The notes: a model not told the origin generated them from the sequence alone. A stretch of DNA of 64,000 nucleotides from Bradyrhizobium glycinis (GCF_016031655.1 NZ_JACCHQ010000026.1:1-64000); one strand, 5' to 3'; numbered from the stretch's first letter, positions 27,428-38,719 are shown. Numbers and translations are program-made.

Positions 27428-28525
27428 ATGGAGATCGGCTATTTCACGATGCCCTCGCATCCGCCGGAGTGCGGCCTGAAGGAAGGGAACGACTGGGACC
27501 TGCAGGTCATGCGCTGGCTCGACGAGCTCGGCTACCAGGAGGCCTGGGTCGGCGAGCACCACACGGCGCCCTGGGAACCCAATCCCACGCCGGACCTGCT
27601 GATCGCGCAGGCCTTGATGCAGACCAAGCGCTTGCGCATCGGGCCGGGCGGCTTCCTGCTGCCCTATCATCACCCGGCCGAGCTCGCCAACCGCGTCGCC
27701 ATGCTCGATCATCTCTCCGAGGGCCGGCTCAATTTCGGCGTGGCGGCGAGCGGGCTGCCGAGCGACTGGGCGATGTTCAACGTCGACGGCATGAGCGGAC
27801 AGAACCGCGACATGACGCGCGAGGCGCTGGAGATCATCCTCAAGCTGTGGACCGAGCCGGCGCCCTTCACCCACAAGGGCAAGTTTTGGACGGTGACCAA
27901 GCCGGACACGATGTTCGACTTCCTCAAGCCTCATATCAAGCCGCTGCAGACCCCGCATCCGCCGATCGGCGTTGCCGGCTTGTCCAAGAACTCGGACACG
28001 CTCAAGCTTGCCGGCGAGCGCGGCTTCATCCCGATGAGCCTCAACCTCAACCCGGCCTATGTCTCGAGCCATTGGGACTCCGTCGAGATCGGGGCGGCCA
28101 AGACCGGCCGCAAGCCGAACCGGCAGGACTGGCGTCTCGTGCGCGAGGTGTTCGTCGCCGACACCGACGAAGAAGCCTGGAAGCTCTCGACCGGCGACAT
28201 GATGGGCCGGATGATGAGCGAGTACTTCCTGCCGCTGCTCGGCCATTTCGGCTTCAAGGATTATCTGAAGCACGCCCCTGACGTGCCCGACAGCGACGTC
28301 ACGGTCGAATATTGCGCCAAGCGGAACTGGATCGTCGGTTCGCCCGCAACGGTCGCCGAGAAGATCGAGAAGATCTACGACGAGGTCGGCGGCTTCGGCG
28401 TGCTGCTCGTGTTCGGCTTCGACTACAAGCACAAGGCCGAGGCCTGGCACCACTCACTCTCGCTGCTCAAGAACGAGGTGATGCCGCGCCTTGCGCATCT
28501 CGGCTCCGCGAAGAAGGCGGCTTGA
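27428..28525 (+). CDS. LLM-class flavin-dependent oxidoreductase (luciferase-like monooxygenase)
   Basis: FMNH2-dependent monooxygenase of the bacterial luciferase superfamily, 365 residues. Start 27428 (MEIGYFTMPSHPPE) is chosen because GAGGAAA lies just upstream; ATG 27416 is in frame and possible. TIM-barrel motifs are EAWVGEHHT, IGPGGFLLPYHHPAELANRVAMLDHLS (given in part) and GRLNFGVAASGLP. A flavin reductase gene follows 58 bases downstream, so the two probably form a two-component monooxygenase. Substrate unknown; the sequence resembles alkanal/limonene monooxygenase-like enzymes. Confidence 0.92.
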   Translation: MEIGYFTMPSHPPECGLKEGNDWDLQVMRWLDELGYQEAWVGEHHTAPWEPNPTPDLLIAQALMQTKRLRIGPGGFLLPYHHPAELANRVAMLDHLSEGRLNFGVAASGLPSDWAMFNVDGMSGQNRDMTREALEIILKLWTEPAPFTHKGKFWTVTKPDTMFDFLKPHIKPLQTPHPPIGVAGLSKNSDTLKLAGERGFIPMSLNLNPAYVSSHWDSVEIGAAKTGRKPNRQDWRLVREVFVADTDEEAWKLSTGDMMGRMMSEYFLPLLGHFGFKDYLKHAPDVPDSDVTVEYCAKRNWIVGSPATVAEKIEKIYDEVGGFGVLLVFGFDYKHKAEAWHHSLSLLKNEVMPRLAHLGSAKKAA

Positions 28526-28583
28526 CCCGCCAGCGGGTGCGGAGCGATCGTGCCGCACCCGCACTCATTTCGGAGAATTCCGC

Positions 28584-29153
28584 GTGACGGTGGATGCCAG
28601 TTCTTTCGACGCCAAGGATTTCAAGCAGGCGATGCGTCAATGCGCTGGCGCGGTCGCGTTGGTGACGGTGGGCGCCGAGCATGGCAAGCGCACGGGATTG
28701 ACGGTGACGTCGGCCTGCTCGCTCTCAGACAGCCCGCCCTCGCTGATCGTCTGCGTCAACCGCAATGCCAGCGCCCACGCGCGCATCCGCGAGGAAGGCG
28801 CATTCGCGATCAACTTTCTGCACGAGGATCACGCGCTGCTCGCCCTCACCTTCAGCGGCCAGAAGGGCGTCAACGGCGACGACCGCTTCGCCTTCGGGCA
28901 ATGGACGCGTGGCGTGACCGGCGCACCGGTGCTGGCGGATGCGGTGGCCGCGTTCGACTGCGTGCTGGCGCAGGAGTTCGAAACGACAACGCATTCGATC
29001 TTCGTCGGCGAGGTCCGCGGCGCGTCGCATTCCGCTGCGGCCACGCCACTGGTTTACTTGCGCAGCAATTTCCACACGCCGCGAGAACTCCGCGAGACGG
29101 TCGCGATCGGTGATCTCGACGCACGGCATCTGAGCTGGACGGATTTTTCCTAA
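28584..29153 (+). CDS. Flavin reductase family protein
   Basis: Small NAD(P)H:flavin oxidoreductase (189 residues) that would supply FMNH2 to the LLM monooxygenase upstream. GTG at 28584 is preferred (GGAGA upstream; the protein then begins MTVDASSFDAKDFKQAM), because the earlier in-frame start adds a low-complexity Arg-rich stretch. The split-barrel FMN-binding fold shows LTVTSACSLSDSPPSLIVCV and FAINFLHEDH, with the C-terminal HSIFVGEV strand. Same strand and short gap to its partner indicate one operon. Confidence 0.92.
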   Translation: MTVDASSFDAKDFKQAMRQCAGAVALVTVGAEHGKRTGLTVTSACSLSDSPPSLIVCVNRNASAHARIREEGAFAINFLHEDHALLALTFSGQKGVNGDDRFAFGQWTRGVTGAPVLADAVAAFDCVLAQEFETTTHSIFVGEVRGASHSAAATPLVYLRSNFHTPRELRETVAIGDLDARHLSWTDFS

Positions 29154-29179
29154 AGAGTCGCCACGAGCTCGCTGCACCT

Positions 29180-29373
29180 TCTCCCCTTGTGGGAGAAAGT
29201 GGCGTAGGCGGCCCTTGGCCGCCGTTCTTAAAAACGCCGAAGCAAAGCTTCGGCTATGGCGCCGGATGAGGGGTATCTCTCCGCAAACTCCTATGAGCGA
29301 TGTGTTCGCGGAAAGAGACCCCTCACCCGTCTCGCCGCTATCGCGGCGAGCCACCCTCTCCCACAAGGGGAGA
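29180..29373. repeat. Intergenic repeat with TCTCCCCTTGTGGGAG ends
   Basis: The element begins TCTCCCCTTGTGGGAG and ends CTCCCACAAGGGGAG, so the ends are inverted. Inside are further hairpins: GGCGGCCC/TTGGCCGCC and CGAAGCAAAGCTTCG, and GGATGAGGGG matching CCCCTCACCC. It separates two convergent genes. Confidence 0.8.
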
Positions 29374-29411
29374 GGGGAAGAAAGAGCGCCGCTTGGCGAA
29401 CTGATACCCGC

Positions 29412-31292
<1,881 letters not shown>

Positions 31293-31375
31293 CCTGTATT
31301 ATTGTGCAAAGTCTGGCACCACAGGCGGGGATGTCAATCGGGAACCGGGAAAGCCGAGTGACGCACCTCTCCCCG

Positions 31376-31468
31376 TTGTCATTCCGGGGCGGCTCGAAGA
31401 GCCGAACGCGGAATCTCGAGATTCTCAGGTGCGCAAGAGCGCACCATAGTTCGATGCTTCGCATCGCC
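31376..31468. repeat. Degenerate palindromic repeat with GTCATTCCGGGGCG end
   Basis: It begins GTCATTCCGGGGCGGCTCGA and contains GGAATCTCGAGATTC, a stem seen in longer rhizobial palindromes, then a second hairpin GTGCGC...GCGCAC and ends CATCGCCCGGAA. It appears to be a truncated relative of the element at 53233-53335. Confidence 0.6.
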
Positions 31469-31497
31469 CGGAAGGAGTTAGATTTGCTGCACCGCCC

Positions 31498-34400
31498 TCA
31501 CCACGTGTCGATGCACGGCCGCTTCTTCGCCGTCCTCGGCTCGGGCTTCGGCACCGTGCGCAGACCCGCCATGATCCAGCGCCGCGTTTCGGCGGGATCG
31601 ATGACGTTGTCGATCTCGAACACCGAGGCGATCGAGACCGCTTTGCCGTTGGCATAGAGCTCGGCGACCTTGTTGCGGTAATAGGTCTCGCGCTCCTCGG
31701 GGTCGGCGATCGCCTCCATCTCCTTGCGGAAGCCGAGGCGGACGTAGCCCTCCAGGCCCATGCCGCCGAACTCGCCGGTCGGCCAGGCCGCGGTGAAGAA
31801 GGAGGCGTGGAAGCCGCCGCCGATCATCGATTGCGCGCCGAGACCGTAGCCCTTGCGCAGCACGATGCCGAACAGCGGCACGGTGAGGCTGGCGCCGGTC
31901 ACGAACATGCGCGAGACGTGGCGCACGATCGCGGTCTTCTCCGCCTCCGGGCCGACCATGAAGCCGGGCGTGTCGCACAGCGAGACGACCGGCAGATCGA
32001 AGGCGTCGCAGAGCTGGAGGAAACGGGCAGCCTTGTCGCCGGCATCGGCATCGATGGCGCCGCCGAGATGGCGCGGATTGTTGGCGATCAGGCCAAACGG
32101 CTTGCCTTCGATACGGATCAGCGCGGTGATCATGCCGACGCCGTAGTCGCGGCGCAGCTCCAGCACGGAATCCTTGTCGGCGACCAGGTCGATCACGCTG
32201 CGGATGTCATAGACGCGCAGGCGGTTCTCGGGGATGGCGCGGCGGAGCAGGCGCTGGTCGGCGGCCTCCCACTCCGTCACCGCGCCCTGGAAATAAGACA
32301 GGTATTTTTGCGCGACAGATGTCGCCTCTTCTTCGTCCTCGACCAGAATATCGATCACGCCGTTCGGCGACTGGAATGAAACTGGACCGACCTCGGCCGG
32401 ATGATAGACACCGAGGCCGCCGCCCTCGATCATGGCAGGACCGCCCATGCCGATCGAAGCGTTCTTGGTCGCGATGATGACGTCGCAGCAACCGAGCATC
32501 GCAGCATTGCCGGCGAAGCAATAGCCGGAAACGACACCGACGACAGGCACGAGGCCCGAGAGCCGCGCGAATTGCACGAAGGACGGGCCGTCGAGGCCGG
32601 TCATGCCGAGCCGGTCGGTGTCGCCGGGCCGGCCGCCACCGCCTTCGGCATAGAACACCAGTGGCACGCGCCAGTCTTCCGCCAGCGTCAGCATACGGTC
32701 GATCTTCTTGTGGTTCATGTGGCCCTGCGTGCCCGCGAGCACGGTGTAGTCATAGGCGACGACGATGCATCGCGCGCCTTCTGGCCCGAACTTCTCGGCG
32801 TTCACCGTAGCGACGCCCATGACGAGGCCGTCGGCCGGCGTGTTCTTGATGAGATCGTCGAGCTTGCGCCGGCGGCGCTGCGCGGCGATCGCGAGACTGC
32901 CGTACTCCATGAACGAGCCGTGATCGACCAGCTGGGCGACGTTCTCGCGCGCGGTGCGCTGGTTGGTGTTGCGGCGGCGCTCGACCGCAGCGGGGCGGTT
33001 CTCGTCGAGCGTGTTGGCCTGACGGGCAATCAGCTCGGCTAGGTCGGGGCGGATATGGTCGAGATCGACATCGGCTTCCGCCGTCGTGCTGTCGGCCGCG
33101 ACGTCGAGCGGCTCGAGATACAGGATCGGTTCGCCATGCATCAGCGTGACGCCGTCACCGGCGACGAGCTTCATCACCCGGCCTCCCTGCTCGGCCATGA
33201 CGAGGTGCTCCATCTTCATGGACTCGATCACGGCGAGTTGCTGGCCGGGGCGCACGATCTCGCCTTCCTTCACCTGGATGGTGACGATGGTTCCTTGCAG
33301 GGGCGCTGCGACCATCACCGTGCCTTCGGGCACGGCTTGCGCGACATGCACCTCCGCGCTGTGGCCACCACTGCGATCGGCTGCCGCGAAATAAAGCGGC
33401 TTGGCGGCGCCGTCCGATGCTTCCACGAGCTTGGCAATGTTGCGATCGATGAAATCAGTCGCGATGCGGTTGGTCCTGAAATCGGGATGCGCGAGCACCG
33501 ACTGGAGGAAGGCAATGTTGGTGACGACGCCGTCAATCCGGAACTCGCGTAGCGCACGCGAGGCTTTCGCGACAACGTCGTGCCAGGCCTCGCTCGGCGT
33601 GTGCACGATCACCTTGGCCAGCAGCGAGTCGAAAGCGGCGCTGGTCTTGTAGCCGGCATAGCCGAAGCTGTCGACACGGACGCCCGGCCCCGACGGCGGC
33701 TCGAACACGGCGAGCACGCCGCCGGTCGGATGCGTGGCGCCGGTCTCGTCCAGCGTTTCCATGTTAACGCGAAGCTGCATGGCATAGCCGCGCGGCTTTT
33801 GAATCGATCCCTGCGCAAGACCAAGCGAGGCCAGCGTGCTGCCTGCAGCGACAGCGAGCTGGGCGCGGACGAGGTCGACGCCGAGCACCTCTTCGGTCAC
33901 GGTGTGCTCGACCTGAAGCCGCGGGTTGGCCTCGATGAAGGCGTGGCTGTCCTCGGCGGTTCCGTCGACCAGAAACTCGAACGTGCCGAGATTGTCGTAA
34001 GACGCCGCGGCCGCCAGCTGCTTTGCCGCTTCGATGATGCGGCCGCGCAAGGCGTCGCTCAAGGACGGGCTCGGCGCCACTTCGATCAGCTTCTGGTGGC
34101 GGCGCTGGATGGTGCATTCGCGTTCCCAGAGATGCGAGATCGCACCATGGCGGTCGCCGATGATCTGGACCTCGATGTGGCGCGCCTGCCGAATCAGCCG
34201 CTCGGCATAGACCCCGTCGAAGCCGAACGCCGCCTTGGCCTCGGACTGGCAGCGCGCATAGGCTTCCGAAAGATCGGACGCGTTCTCCACCACGCGCATG
34301 CCGCGGCCGCCACCGCCCGCCATCGCCTTGATCACGATCGCCGCATTGGTACCGAGCGAAGCAAAGAACGCGGTGATCTCCTCCAGCGAGGACGGCCCGC

Positions 34401-34803
34401 TGGTGCCGGCAATGATCGGCACGCCGCAGCGCTTCGCCAGTTGCCGGGCCGCGACCTTGTCGCCGAACAGTTCGAGCGCGGCCGGTTTCGGCCCGACGAA
34501 GGTCATTCCAGCGGCGGCGCAGGCCTGCGCGAAGGCCGCGTTCTCGCTGAGAAAGCCATAGCCGGGATGCACGGCATCGCACGCTGCGCTCTTGGCCGCC
34601 TTCACCACGGCCTCGATGTCGAGATAGGCCCGCGCGCCGCGGCCGGGGATCTCGATCGCCTCGTCCGCAACGCGCACGTGCAGCGACAGCGCATCGTCCG
34701 CAGGATGGATCGCGACCGTCGCAATGCCGGCATCGGCCGCCGCGCGTGCGATGCGGATGGCGATCTCGCCGCGATTGGCGATCAGGAGCTTCTTGAACGA
34801 CAT
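31498..34803 (-). CDS. Single-chain acyl-CoA carboxylase (biotin carboxylase-BCCP-carboxyltransferase)
   Basis: One 1101-residue polypeptide with all carboxylase parts. The biotin carboxylase is at about 1-450 (KLLIANRGEIAIRIAR, MAGGGGRGMRVV, FIEANPRLQVEHTVTEE). The biotinyl domain is at about 495-570 with the biotin-accepting Lys in VIESMKMEHLVMAE. The carboxyltransferase is at about 590-1095 (ATVNAEKFGPEGARCIVVAYDY in part, FCFAGNAAMLG-like region, GGFHASFFTAAWPTGEFGGMGL in part). The same BC-BCCP-CT fusion is known for long-chain or broad-specificity acyl-CoA carboxylases in actinobacteria and Rhodopseudomonas. It would carboxylate an acyl-CoA at the alpha carbon; substrate length is unknown. 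Confidence 0.93.
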   Translation of the reverse strand: MSFKKLLIANRGEIAIRIARAAADAGIATVAIHPADDALSLHVRVADEAIEIPGRGARAYLDIEAVVKAAKSAACDAVHPGYGFLSENAAFAQACAAAGMTFVGPKPAALELFGDKVAARQLAKRCGVPIIAGTSGPSSLEEITAFFASLGTNAAIVIKAMAGGGGRGMRVVENASDLSEAYARCQSEAKAAFGFDGVYAERLIRQARHIEVQIIGDRHGAISHLWERECTIQRRHQKLIEVAPSPSLSDALRGRIIEAAKQLAAAASYDNLGTFEFLVDGTAEDSHAFIEANPRLQVEHTVTEEVLGVDLVRAQLAVAAGSTLASLGLAQGSIQKPRGYAMQLRVNMETLDETGATHPTGGVLAVFEPPSGPGVRVDSFGYAGYKTSAAFDSLLAKVIVHTPSEAWHDVVAKASRALREFRIDGVVTNIAFLQSVLAHPDFRTNRIATDFIDRNIAKLVEASDGAAKPLYFAAADRSGGHSAEVHVAQAVPEGTVMVAAPLQGTIVTIQVKEGEIVRPGQQLAVIESMKMEHLVMAEQGGRVMKLVAGDGVTLMHGEPILYLEPLDVAADSTTAEADVDLDHIRPDLAELIARQANTLDENRPAAVERRRNTNQRTARENVAQLVDHGSFMEYGSLAIAAQRRRRKLDDLIKNTPADGLVMGVATVNAEKFGPEGARCIVVAYDYTVLAGTQGHMNHKKIDRMLTLAEDWRVPLVFYAEGGGGRPGDTDRLGMTGLDGPSFVQFARLSGLVPVVGVVSGYCFAGNAAMLGCCDVIIATKNASIGMGGPAMIEGGGLGVYHPAEVGPVSFQSPNGVIDILVEDEEEATSVAQKYLSYFQGAVTEWEAADQRLLRRAIPENRLRVYDIRSVIDLVADKDSVLELRRDYGVGMITALIRIEGKPFGLIANNPRHLGGAIDADAGDKAARFLQLCDAFDLPVVSLCDTPGFMVGPEAEKTAIVRHVSRMFVTGASLTVPLFGIVLRKGYGLGAQSMIGGGFHASFFTAAWPTGEFGGMGLEGYVRLGFRKEMEAIADPEERETYYRNKVAELYANGKAVSIASVFEIDNVIDPAETRRWIMAGLRTVPKPEPRTAKKRPCIDTW

Positions 34804-34997
34804 GCGGCAGTCTCCATGCCCACGCAGCGAGGCGCGGATCGGCAGGTTCGATGAACCTGCTTCGGCACTTTAACCGCGATCGTCAAGAGCGAGAACACCG
34901 CTCGCGAAGAGCGCTCCCGCAAGCCGGAATTTCGAGCGGGCCGCACGCGCGGTGACGCGGCGAATTGTCCGCGCCGCGGCAGACCGCATCGGCGCCG

Positions 34998-36680
34998 CTA
35001 CGCCGCCCGCACGCCCGCAACGAAGGCGCTGACCTCGTCCTGCAGCGATTGCAGCTTCTGGGTCAGCCGGCCGCTCGATTGCAGCACGCGGCCGGCGGCC
35101 TGTCCGGTCTCGGCGGTCGCATCGGTGACGCCGGAGATGTTGTGCGAGACCTGGTCGGTGCCGGAAGCCGCCTCCTGCACGCTGTGCGCGATCGCCTTCG
35201 TCGCGGCGCCCTGCTCCTCGACCGCGGCCGCGATCGACGAGGAGATCTCGTTGACCTCCATGATGGTGGCGCGGATGCTCTCGATGTTGCCGACAACCTG
35301 ATTGGTCTCGGCCTGGATCGCGGTGATCTGCGCGCCGATCTCGTCGGTCGCCTTCGCGGTCTGGCTCGCCAGCGACTTCACTTCGCTCGCGACCACTGCA
35401 AAGCCCTTGCCCGCTTCGCCCGCGCGCGCCGCCTCGATGGTGGCGTTGAGCGCGAGCAGATTGGTCTGCGAGGCGATCTGGTTGATGAGGTCGATGACCT
35501 CGCCGATCTTGTGCGCGGCGGCGGCAAGGCCCTGTACGGTGTCGTTGGTGCGCTGGCCGTCGGCGGCGGCCTTGTCGGCCACTGTCGCGGCCTGCGCCAC
35601 GCGCTGGCTGATCTCGGCGATCGAGGCGGACAACTGGCCGGCGGCGGAGGCCACCGTCTGCACGTTGCTCGAGGCCTGCTGGCAGGCCGTGGCGACGAAG
35701 CTCGCACGGTCGCTCGCCTTGTTCGCAGTTTCCGACATGCCCTGCGCGGCCTGCTGCATCGCGCGAGCCTCGTCGAAGACGTCGCGAACGACGGCCTGGA
35801 CGCTCGCCTCGAACTTGCCGGCGAGATCGGCCATCGTCTTGCGCTTCTCGTCGTCGGCTTTCTGCTTCAGCTCCTGCTGCTCGGCATGCATCCGGCTCAC
35901 CGCCGATGCATTGTCCTTGAACACGGCGAGCGCCTTGGCGAGACCGCCGACCTCGTCGCGGCGGTCGGTGTAGGGCACGTCGAAGGCGCTGTCGCCGGCA
36001 GCAAGGCGCTCGGTCAGCGCGGTGATCCGGGCCAGCGGCCGGGTGACGCTGCGGCCGATCAGGAAGGAGGCGCCGAGCACTACGACCAGCACAGCGAGAC
36101 AAATATAGGCGAAAGTCATCGCGTTCTGGCGGAAGGCGGCGTCGACGTCGTCGAGATAGATGCCGGTGCCGATGATCCAGCCCCAGGGCGCAAAGCCCTT
36201 CACATAGGAGATTTTCCCGACCGGCTGGTCGAAGCCGGGCTTCGGCCAGAGGTAGCCGTAAAAGCCCGCACCCTGCTTGTTGACGACGTCGACGAAGCCC
36301 ATGAACAGCGCATTGCCGGCGGGATCCTTCATCCCGGAGAGATCCTTGCCGTCAAGCTCGGGCTTGATCGGATGCATGACCATCTTGGGGGTCATGTCGT
36401 TGATCCAGAAATACTCGACCTTGTCGTAGCGCAGGCTCTTGATCTCGGCCATCGCGCCGGCCTGCGCCTGTTCGCGCGAGAGCTTTCCTTCGCTCTCGAG
36501 CTTTTGGTAATGCGCCAGGATGCCGTAGCCGACATCGACCATCTGCTGCGTCTTGGCCTGACGGTCGGCGACCATCTGCGCGCGCAGGGTCGAGAGCGCG
36601 ACCGGCGCCAGCGCAATCATACCGAGGAGGCTGATGCCGACAATCAGGACCAGCTTGAAACTGATGCGGGAGAAAATCAT
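34998..36680 (-). CDS. Methyl-accepting chemotaxis protein with single-Cache sensor
   Basis: A 560-residue chemoreceptor. A transmembrane helix at about 10-32 is followed by a periplasmic sCache_2 domain (about 35-185: EYFWINDMTPKMVMHPIKPE, GKISYVKGFAPWGWIIGTGI), a second membrane helix (about 190-212), HAMP (about 213-265), and the cytoplasmic signalling domain with the hairpin tip INQIASQTNLLALNATIEAA and ARAGEAGKGFAVVASEV. The sCache_2 type often binds small carboxylates. No che genes are nearby, so it works with a remote chemotaxis array. Confidence 0.95.
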   Translation of the reverse strand: MIFSRISFKLVLIVGISLLGMIALAPVALSTLRAQMVADRQAKTQQMVDVGYGILAHYQKLESEGKLSREQAQAGAMAEIKSLRYDKVEYFWINDMTPKMVMHPIKPELDGKDLSGMKDPAGNALFMGFVDVVNKQGAGFYGYLWPKPGFDQPVGKISYVKGFAPWGWIIGTGIYLDDVDAAFRQNAMTFAYICLAVLVVVLGASFLIGRSVTRPLARITALTERLAAGDSAFDVPYTDRRDEVGGLAKALAVFKDNASAVSRMHAEQQELKQKADDEKRKTMADLAGKFEASVQAVVRDVFDEARAMQQAAQGMSETANKASDRASFVATACQQASSNVQTVASAAGQLSASIAEISQRVAQAATVADKAAADGQRTNDTVQGLAAAAHKIGEVIDLINQIASQTNLLALNATIEAARAGEAGKGFAVVASEVKSLASQTAKATDEIGAQITAIQAETNQVVGNIESIRATIMEVNEISSSIAAAVEEQGAATKAIAHSVQEAASGTDQVSHNISGVTDATAETGQAAGRVLQSSGRLTQKLQSLQDEVSAFVAGVRAA

Positions 36681-36973
36681 CGGTGCTCACAGGAATTGGA
36701 AGGGCGGATATGCCAGATTATCCCGTGTCTCTTAGCAAAGCTTTAAACATTCGGGTTCCCGAAACTCCGGAATTTTGCGGGGAGCGATGCCGGCACGCTC
36801 GTATGGCCACGAGACAAGCGAGACCGATCATCTGAGATACGAATTCTTCCAATCTAGAACACCTCGACATCGCCTCTCCGCGCGTTGACTTGGAGAGCTC
36901 TCTGGCAGAACGATCGGCGCAGATCATCCGCGCCAGTGCTGGCGTGAGCGCGACCACAGGCCCCAGAGGCACA

Positions 36974-37474
36974 ATGCATCGATCGACATACACCAGGCCC
37001 GTCGACCTTCCTGCGCTGAGCGCAGCGGAGCGTCTCTTCATCTGGGGTTTTCGGGCGAAGGCCCGCAGCGGAAGCGCCGTCCCGACCGCGGCCGATATCC
37101 AGCAGGTGTACGACCATTTTCGCGTCGGCGATGCCGTGCTGTCGCTGGAATCCATCATCGAGATCTTTGCCTGCACCGCGCATACCGCGATTGAAGTGCA
37201 CTGCCCCACGTGTCCGCGCATGTCCGACAGCGAGCGCGGAATCTTGCGCGCGATTGCCGCGGCCCAGCAGGACCGCGTCGATGTCGCGCGCGAGCAGTTC
37301 GAGCGTTGGCTGCCGCCGGTCGGCGCCGATTGGGCGCTCGCGCCGGTCCAGGGGCTTGCGACGATCTTTCGCATGGCCGGCCTCGTCCTGCCCGACCGGC
37401 ACGTGCAGTCTGTCGAGCATGACGGGATGCTGGCGATGAAGAGCTGGTTCGTCGGCAGCGCGACGTTGCATTGA
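36974..37474 (+). CDS. Hypothetical Cys-motif protein, first of a pair
   Basis: A 166-residue protein; ATG 36974 (MHRSTYTRPVDLPALSAAER) is chosen since residues upstream look non-conserved, but the start is not certain. It is mainly helical and has a Cys/His cluster at 67-80: Cys67, His70, His76, Cys77, Cys80 (IEVHCPTCPRMSDSE), followed by a long helix (ERGILRAIAAAQQDRVDVA). This could bind a metal. Its stop overlaps the TTG start of the next gene (TTGA), and that protein has a similar Cys motif followed by an acidic helix. I do not recognise a family. Confidence 0.72.
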   Translation: MHRSTYTRPVDLPALSAAERLFIWGFRAKARSGSAVPTAADIQQVYDHFRVGDAVLSLESIIEIFACTAHTAIEVHCPTCPRMSDSERGILRAIAAAQQDRVDVAREQFERWLPPVGADWALAPVQGLATIFRMAGLVLPDRHVQSVEHDGMLAMKSWFVGSATLH

Positions 37475-37959
37475 CGAGATCGTTCACGAAGCGGGCCATT
37501 TGCGATTCTGCGCCGGCATCGGACGCGGGCGAGCCGCTGCTCTGTCCACTCCAAGCCGCGCTTGCGACCCGGCCGGACATCGACAGCTACGATGATTTTT
37601 CCCGCCTCGCGCTGGCGCTGCTCCGCTTCATCGGAGCGGCCTATGCGACCGGCGCATCGGATTGCTGGGAAGCGGCCTATCGCTTTGCCGAAGAAGCCCC
37701 CGGCATTGCCGACAGCCCGCTGCTGGTCGCGCGCGCGGCTGCGCTCGTCAGGATCCTGCGGAAGGAGCGGCCCTGCGAGCTGTGCTTCATGCCGCCATCC
37801 TGCAGGCGCTTGTCCAAGGACGAAGCGGAATTGATGCGGCTGCTGGCCGTCGCGCGCCCCAAGCAGCCGGGCGAGCTCGAGTCCCTCGTCGGCCAGGTCG
37901 TTGGCTCCGGCAAGGAGGATGCGGCGACGCGCGCGGTCAACGCGCTCGCGCTGTGCTGA
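37471..37959 (+). CDS. Hypothetical Cys-motif protein, second of a pair
   Basis: A 162-residue helical protein starting at TTG inside the stop codon of its partner. The Cys cluster is Cys102, Cys105 and Cys111 (CELCFMPPSCRRLSKDE), followed by a helix (EAELMRLLAVARPKQPGE). The motif and what follows mirror CPTCPRMSDSE in the upstream protein, so the two look distantly paralogous or designed to pair. It ends three bases before the stop of the convergent TetR gene. Function unknown. Confidence 0.72.
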   Translation: MTRSFTKRAICDSAPASDAGEPLLCPLQAALATRPDIDSYDDFSRLALALLRFIGAAYATGASDCWEAAYRFAEEAPGIADSPLLVARAAALVRILRKERPCELCFMPPSCRRLSKDEAELMRLLAVARPKQPGELESLVGQVVGSGKEDAATRAVNALALC

Positions 37960-37962
37960 TAC

Positions 37963-38562
37963 CTAGCCGCCCTTCCTGCCGAGTACGAGGTCGATCGTGT
38001 GCGCGGCGATCTTGCGCAATTGGGGCTCGTCGCCAAAGGCACGCTCGAGCACGGCGAGGCCGCGCGTCACGGTGACGATGTGCAGTGCCGCAGCCGCAGG
38101 ATTGCCGTCGAACTCGCCCCGCGCCGCGGCGGCCGCCAACGTGTCCTGAAGCAGTGCGGTGATGCGTGAGATCAGGCGCGCAAAAGCCTGGCGCGCGTTG
38201 TCGTCGAGCCCCTCGCCTTCGGCGGCGCCGAGCTCCATCAGTCCGCGGGTGGTCGGGCAGCCGCGCGGCGGCGTGCCCGAGCGGAAATTGGCGATGGTCA
38301 GATCGAAGAACGCGGTGAGGCGCTTGCGCAAGGAACCCGACCCGAGCGCCTTTTGCAGCGCTGCGAGATAATCCCCCGCGTAGCGTTCATAGGCCTGCAG
38401 GAACAGCGCCTCCTTGCTGCCGAAGGCGTTGTAGAGACTCCCGCGCTGGACCGCCGCATCGCGCGCGATGTCGGACAGCGAGGTACCGCGCACGCCCTTG
38501 CGCCAGAACTGCTCGAACGCGATGCGCAGGACCTCGTCGTGATCGAACTCGCGCGGTCTCAC
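37963..38562 (-). CDS. TetR/AcrR-family transcriptional regulator
   Basis: A 199-residue repressor-type protein. The N-terminal HTH is complete: FEQFWRKGVRGTSLSDIARD, then RGSLYNAFGSKEALFLQAYE. The C-terminal domain has the pattern of the COG1309 group with SGTPPRGCPTTRGLMELG, as seen in YbaQ/ComR-like TetR proteins. It is divergent from the tautomerase gene, and the shared spacer holds an inverted repeat that may be its operator. Confidence 0.93.
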   Translation of the reverse strand: MRPREFDHDEVLRIAFEQFWRKGVRGTSLSDIARDAAVQRGSLYNAFGSKEALFLQAYERYAGDYLAALQKALGSGSLRKRLTAFFDLTIANFRSGTPPRGCPTTRGLMELGAAEGEGLDDNARQAFARLISRITALLQDTLAAAAARGEFDGNPAAAALHIVTVTRGLAVLERAFGDEPQLRKIAAHTIDLVLGRKGG

Positions 38563-38580
38563 CCTTGGCTCCGTAAAATA

Positions 38581-38624
38581 TTTGACACGCCGTCAAGAAC
38601 GTGCTTTCTGGACATCGTGTCAAA
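38581..38624. promoter_or_regulatory. Inverted repeat between tetR-type and tautomerase genes
   Basis: TTTGACACG at 38581-38589 is exactly inverted as CGTGTCAAA at 38616-38624 (26-base spacer), and TTGACACGCCGTCAA at 38582-38596 is itself a palindrome. Both outer arms contain TTGACA, the -35 consensus, pointing in opposite directions. This suits two divergent promoters with operator sites for the adjacent TetR protein. No clear -10 boxes were identified. Confidence 0.42.
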
Positions 38625-38719
38625 AATCGACTGAGATTGATAGCCCGTTTTCCTCAATTGGCCGGTCCGGCGGCGTTCAAATCACCGTGCCGGTCGGGCC
38701 ACATGCAAAGGGCCGCGCG

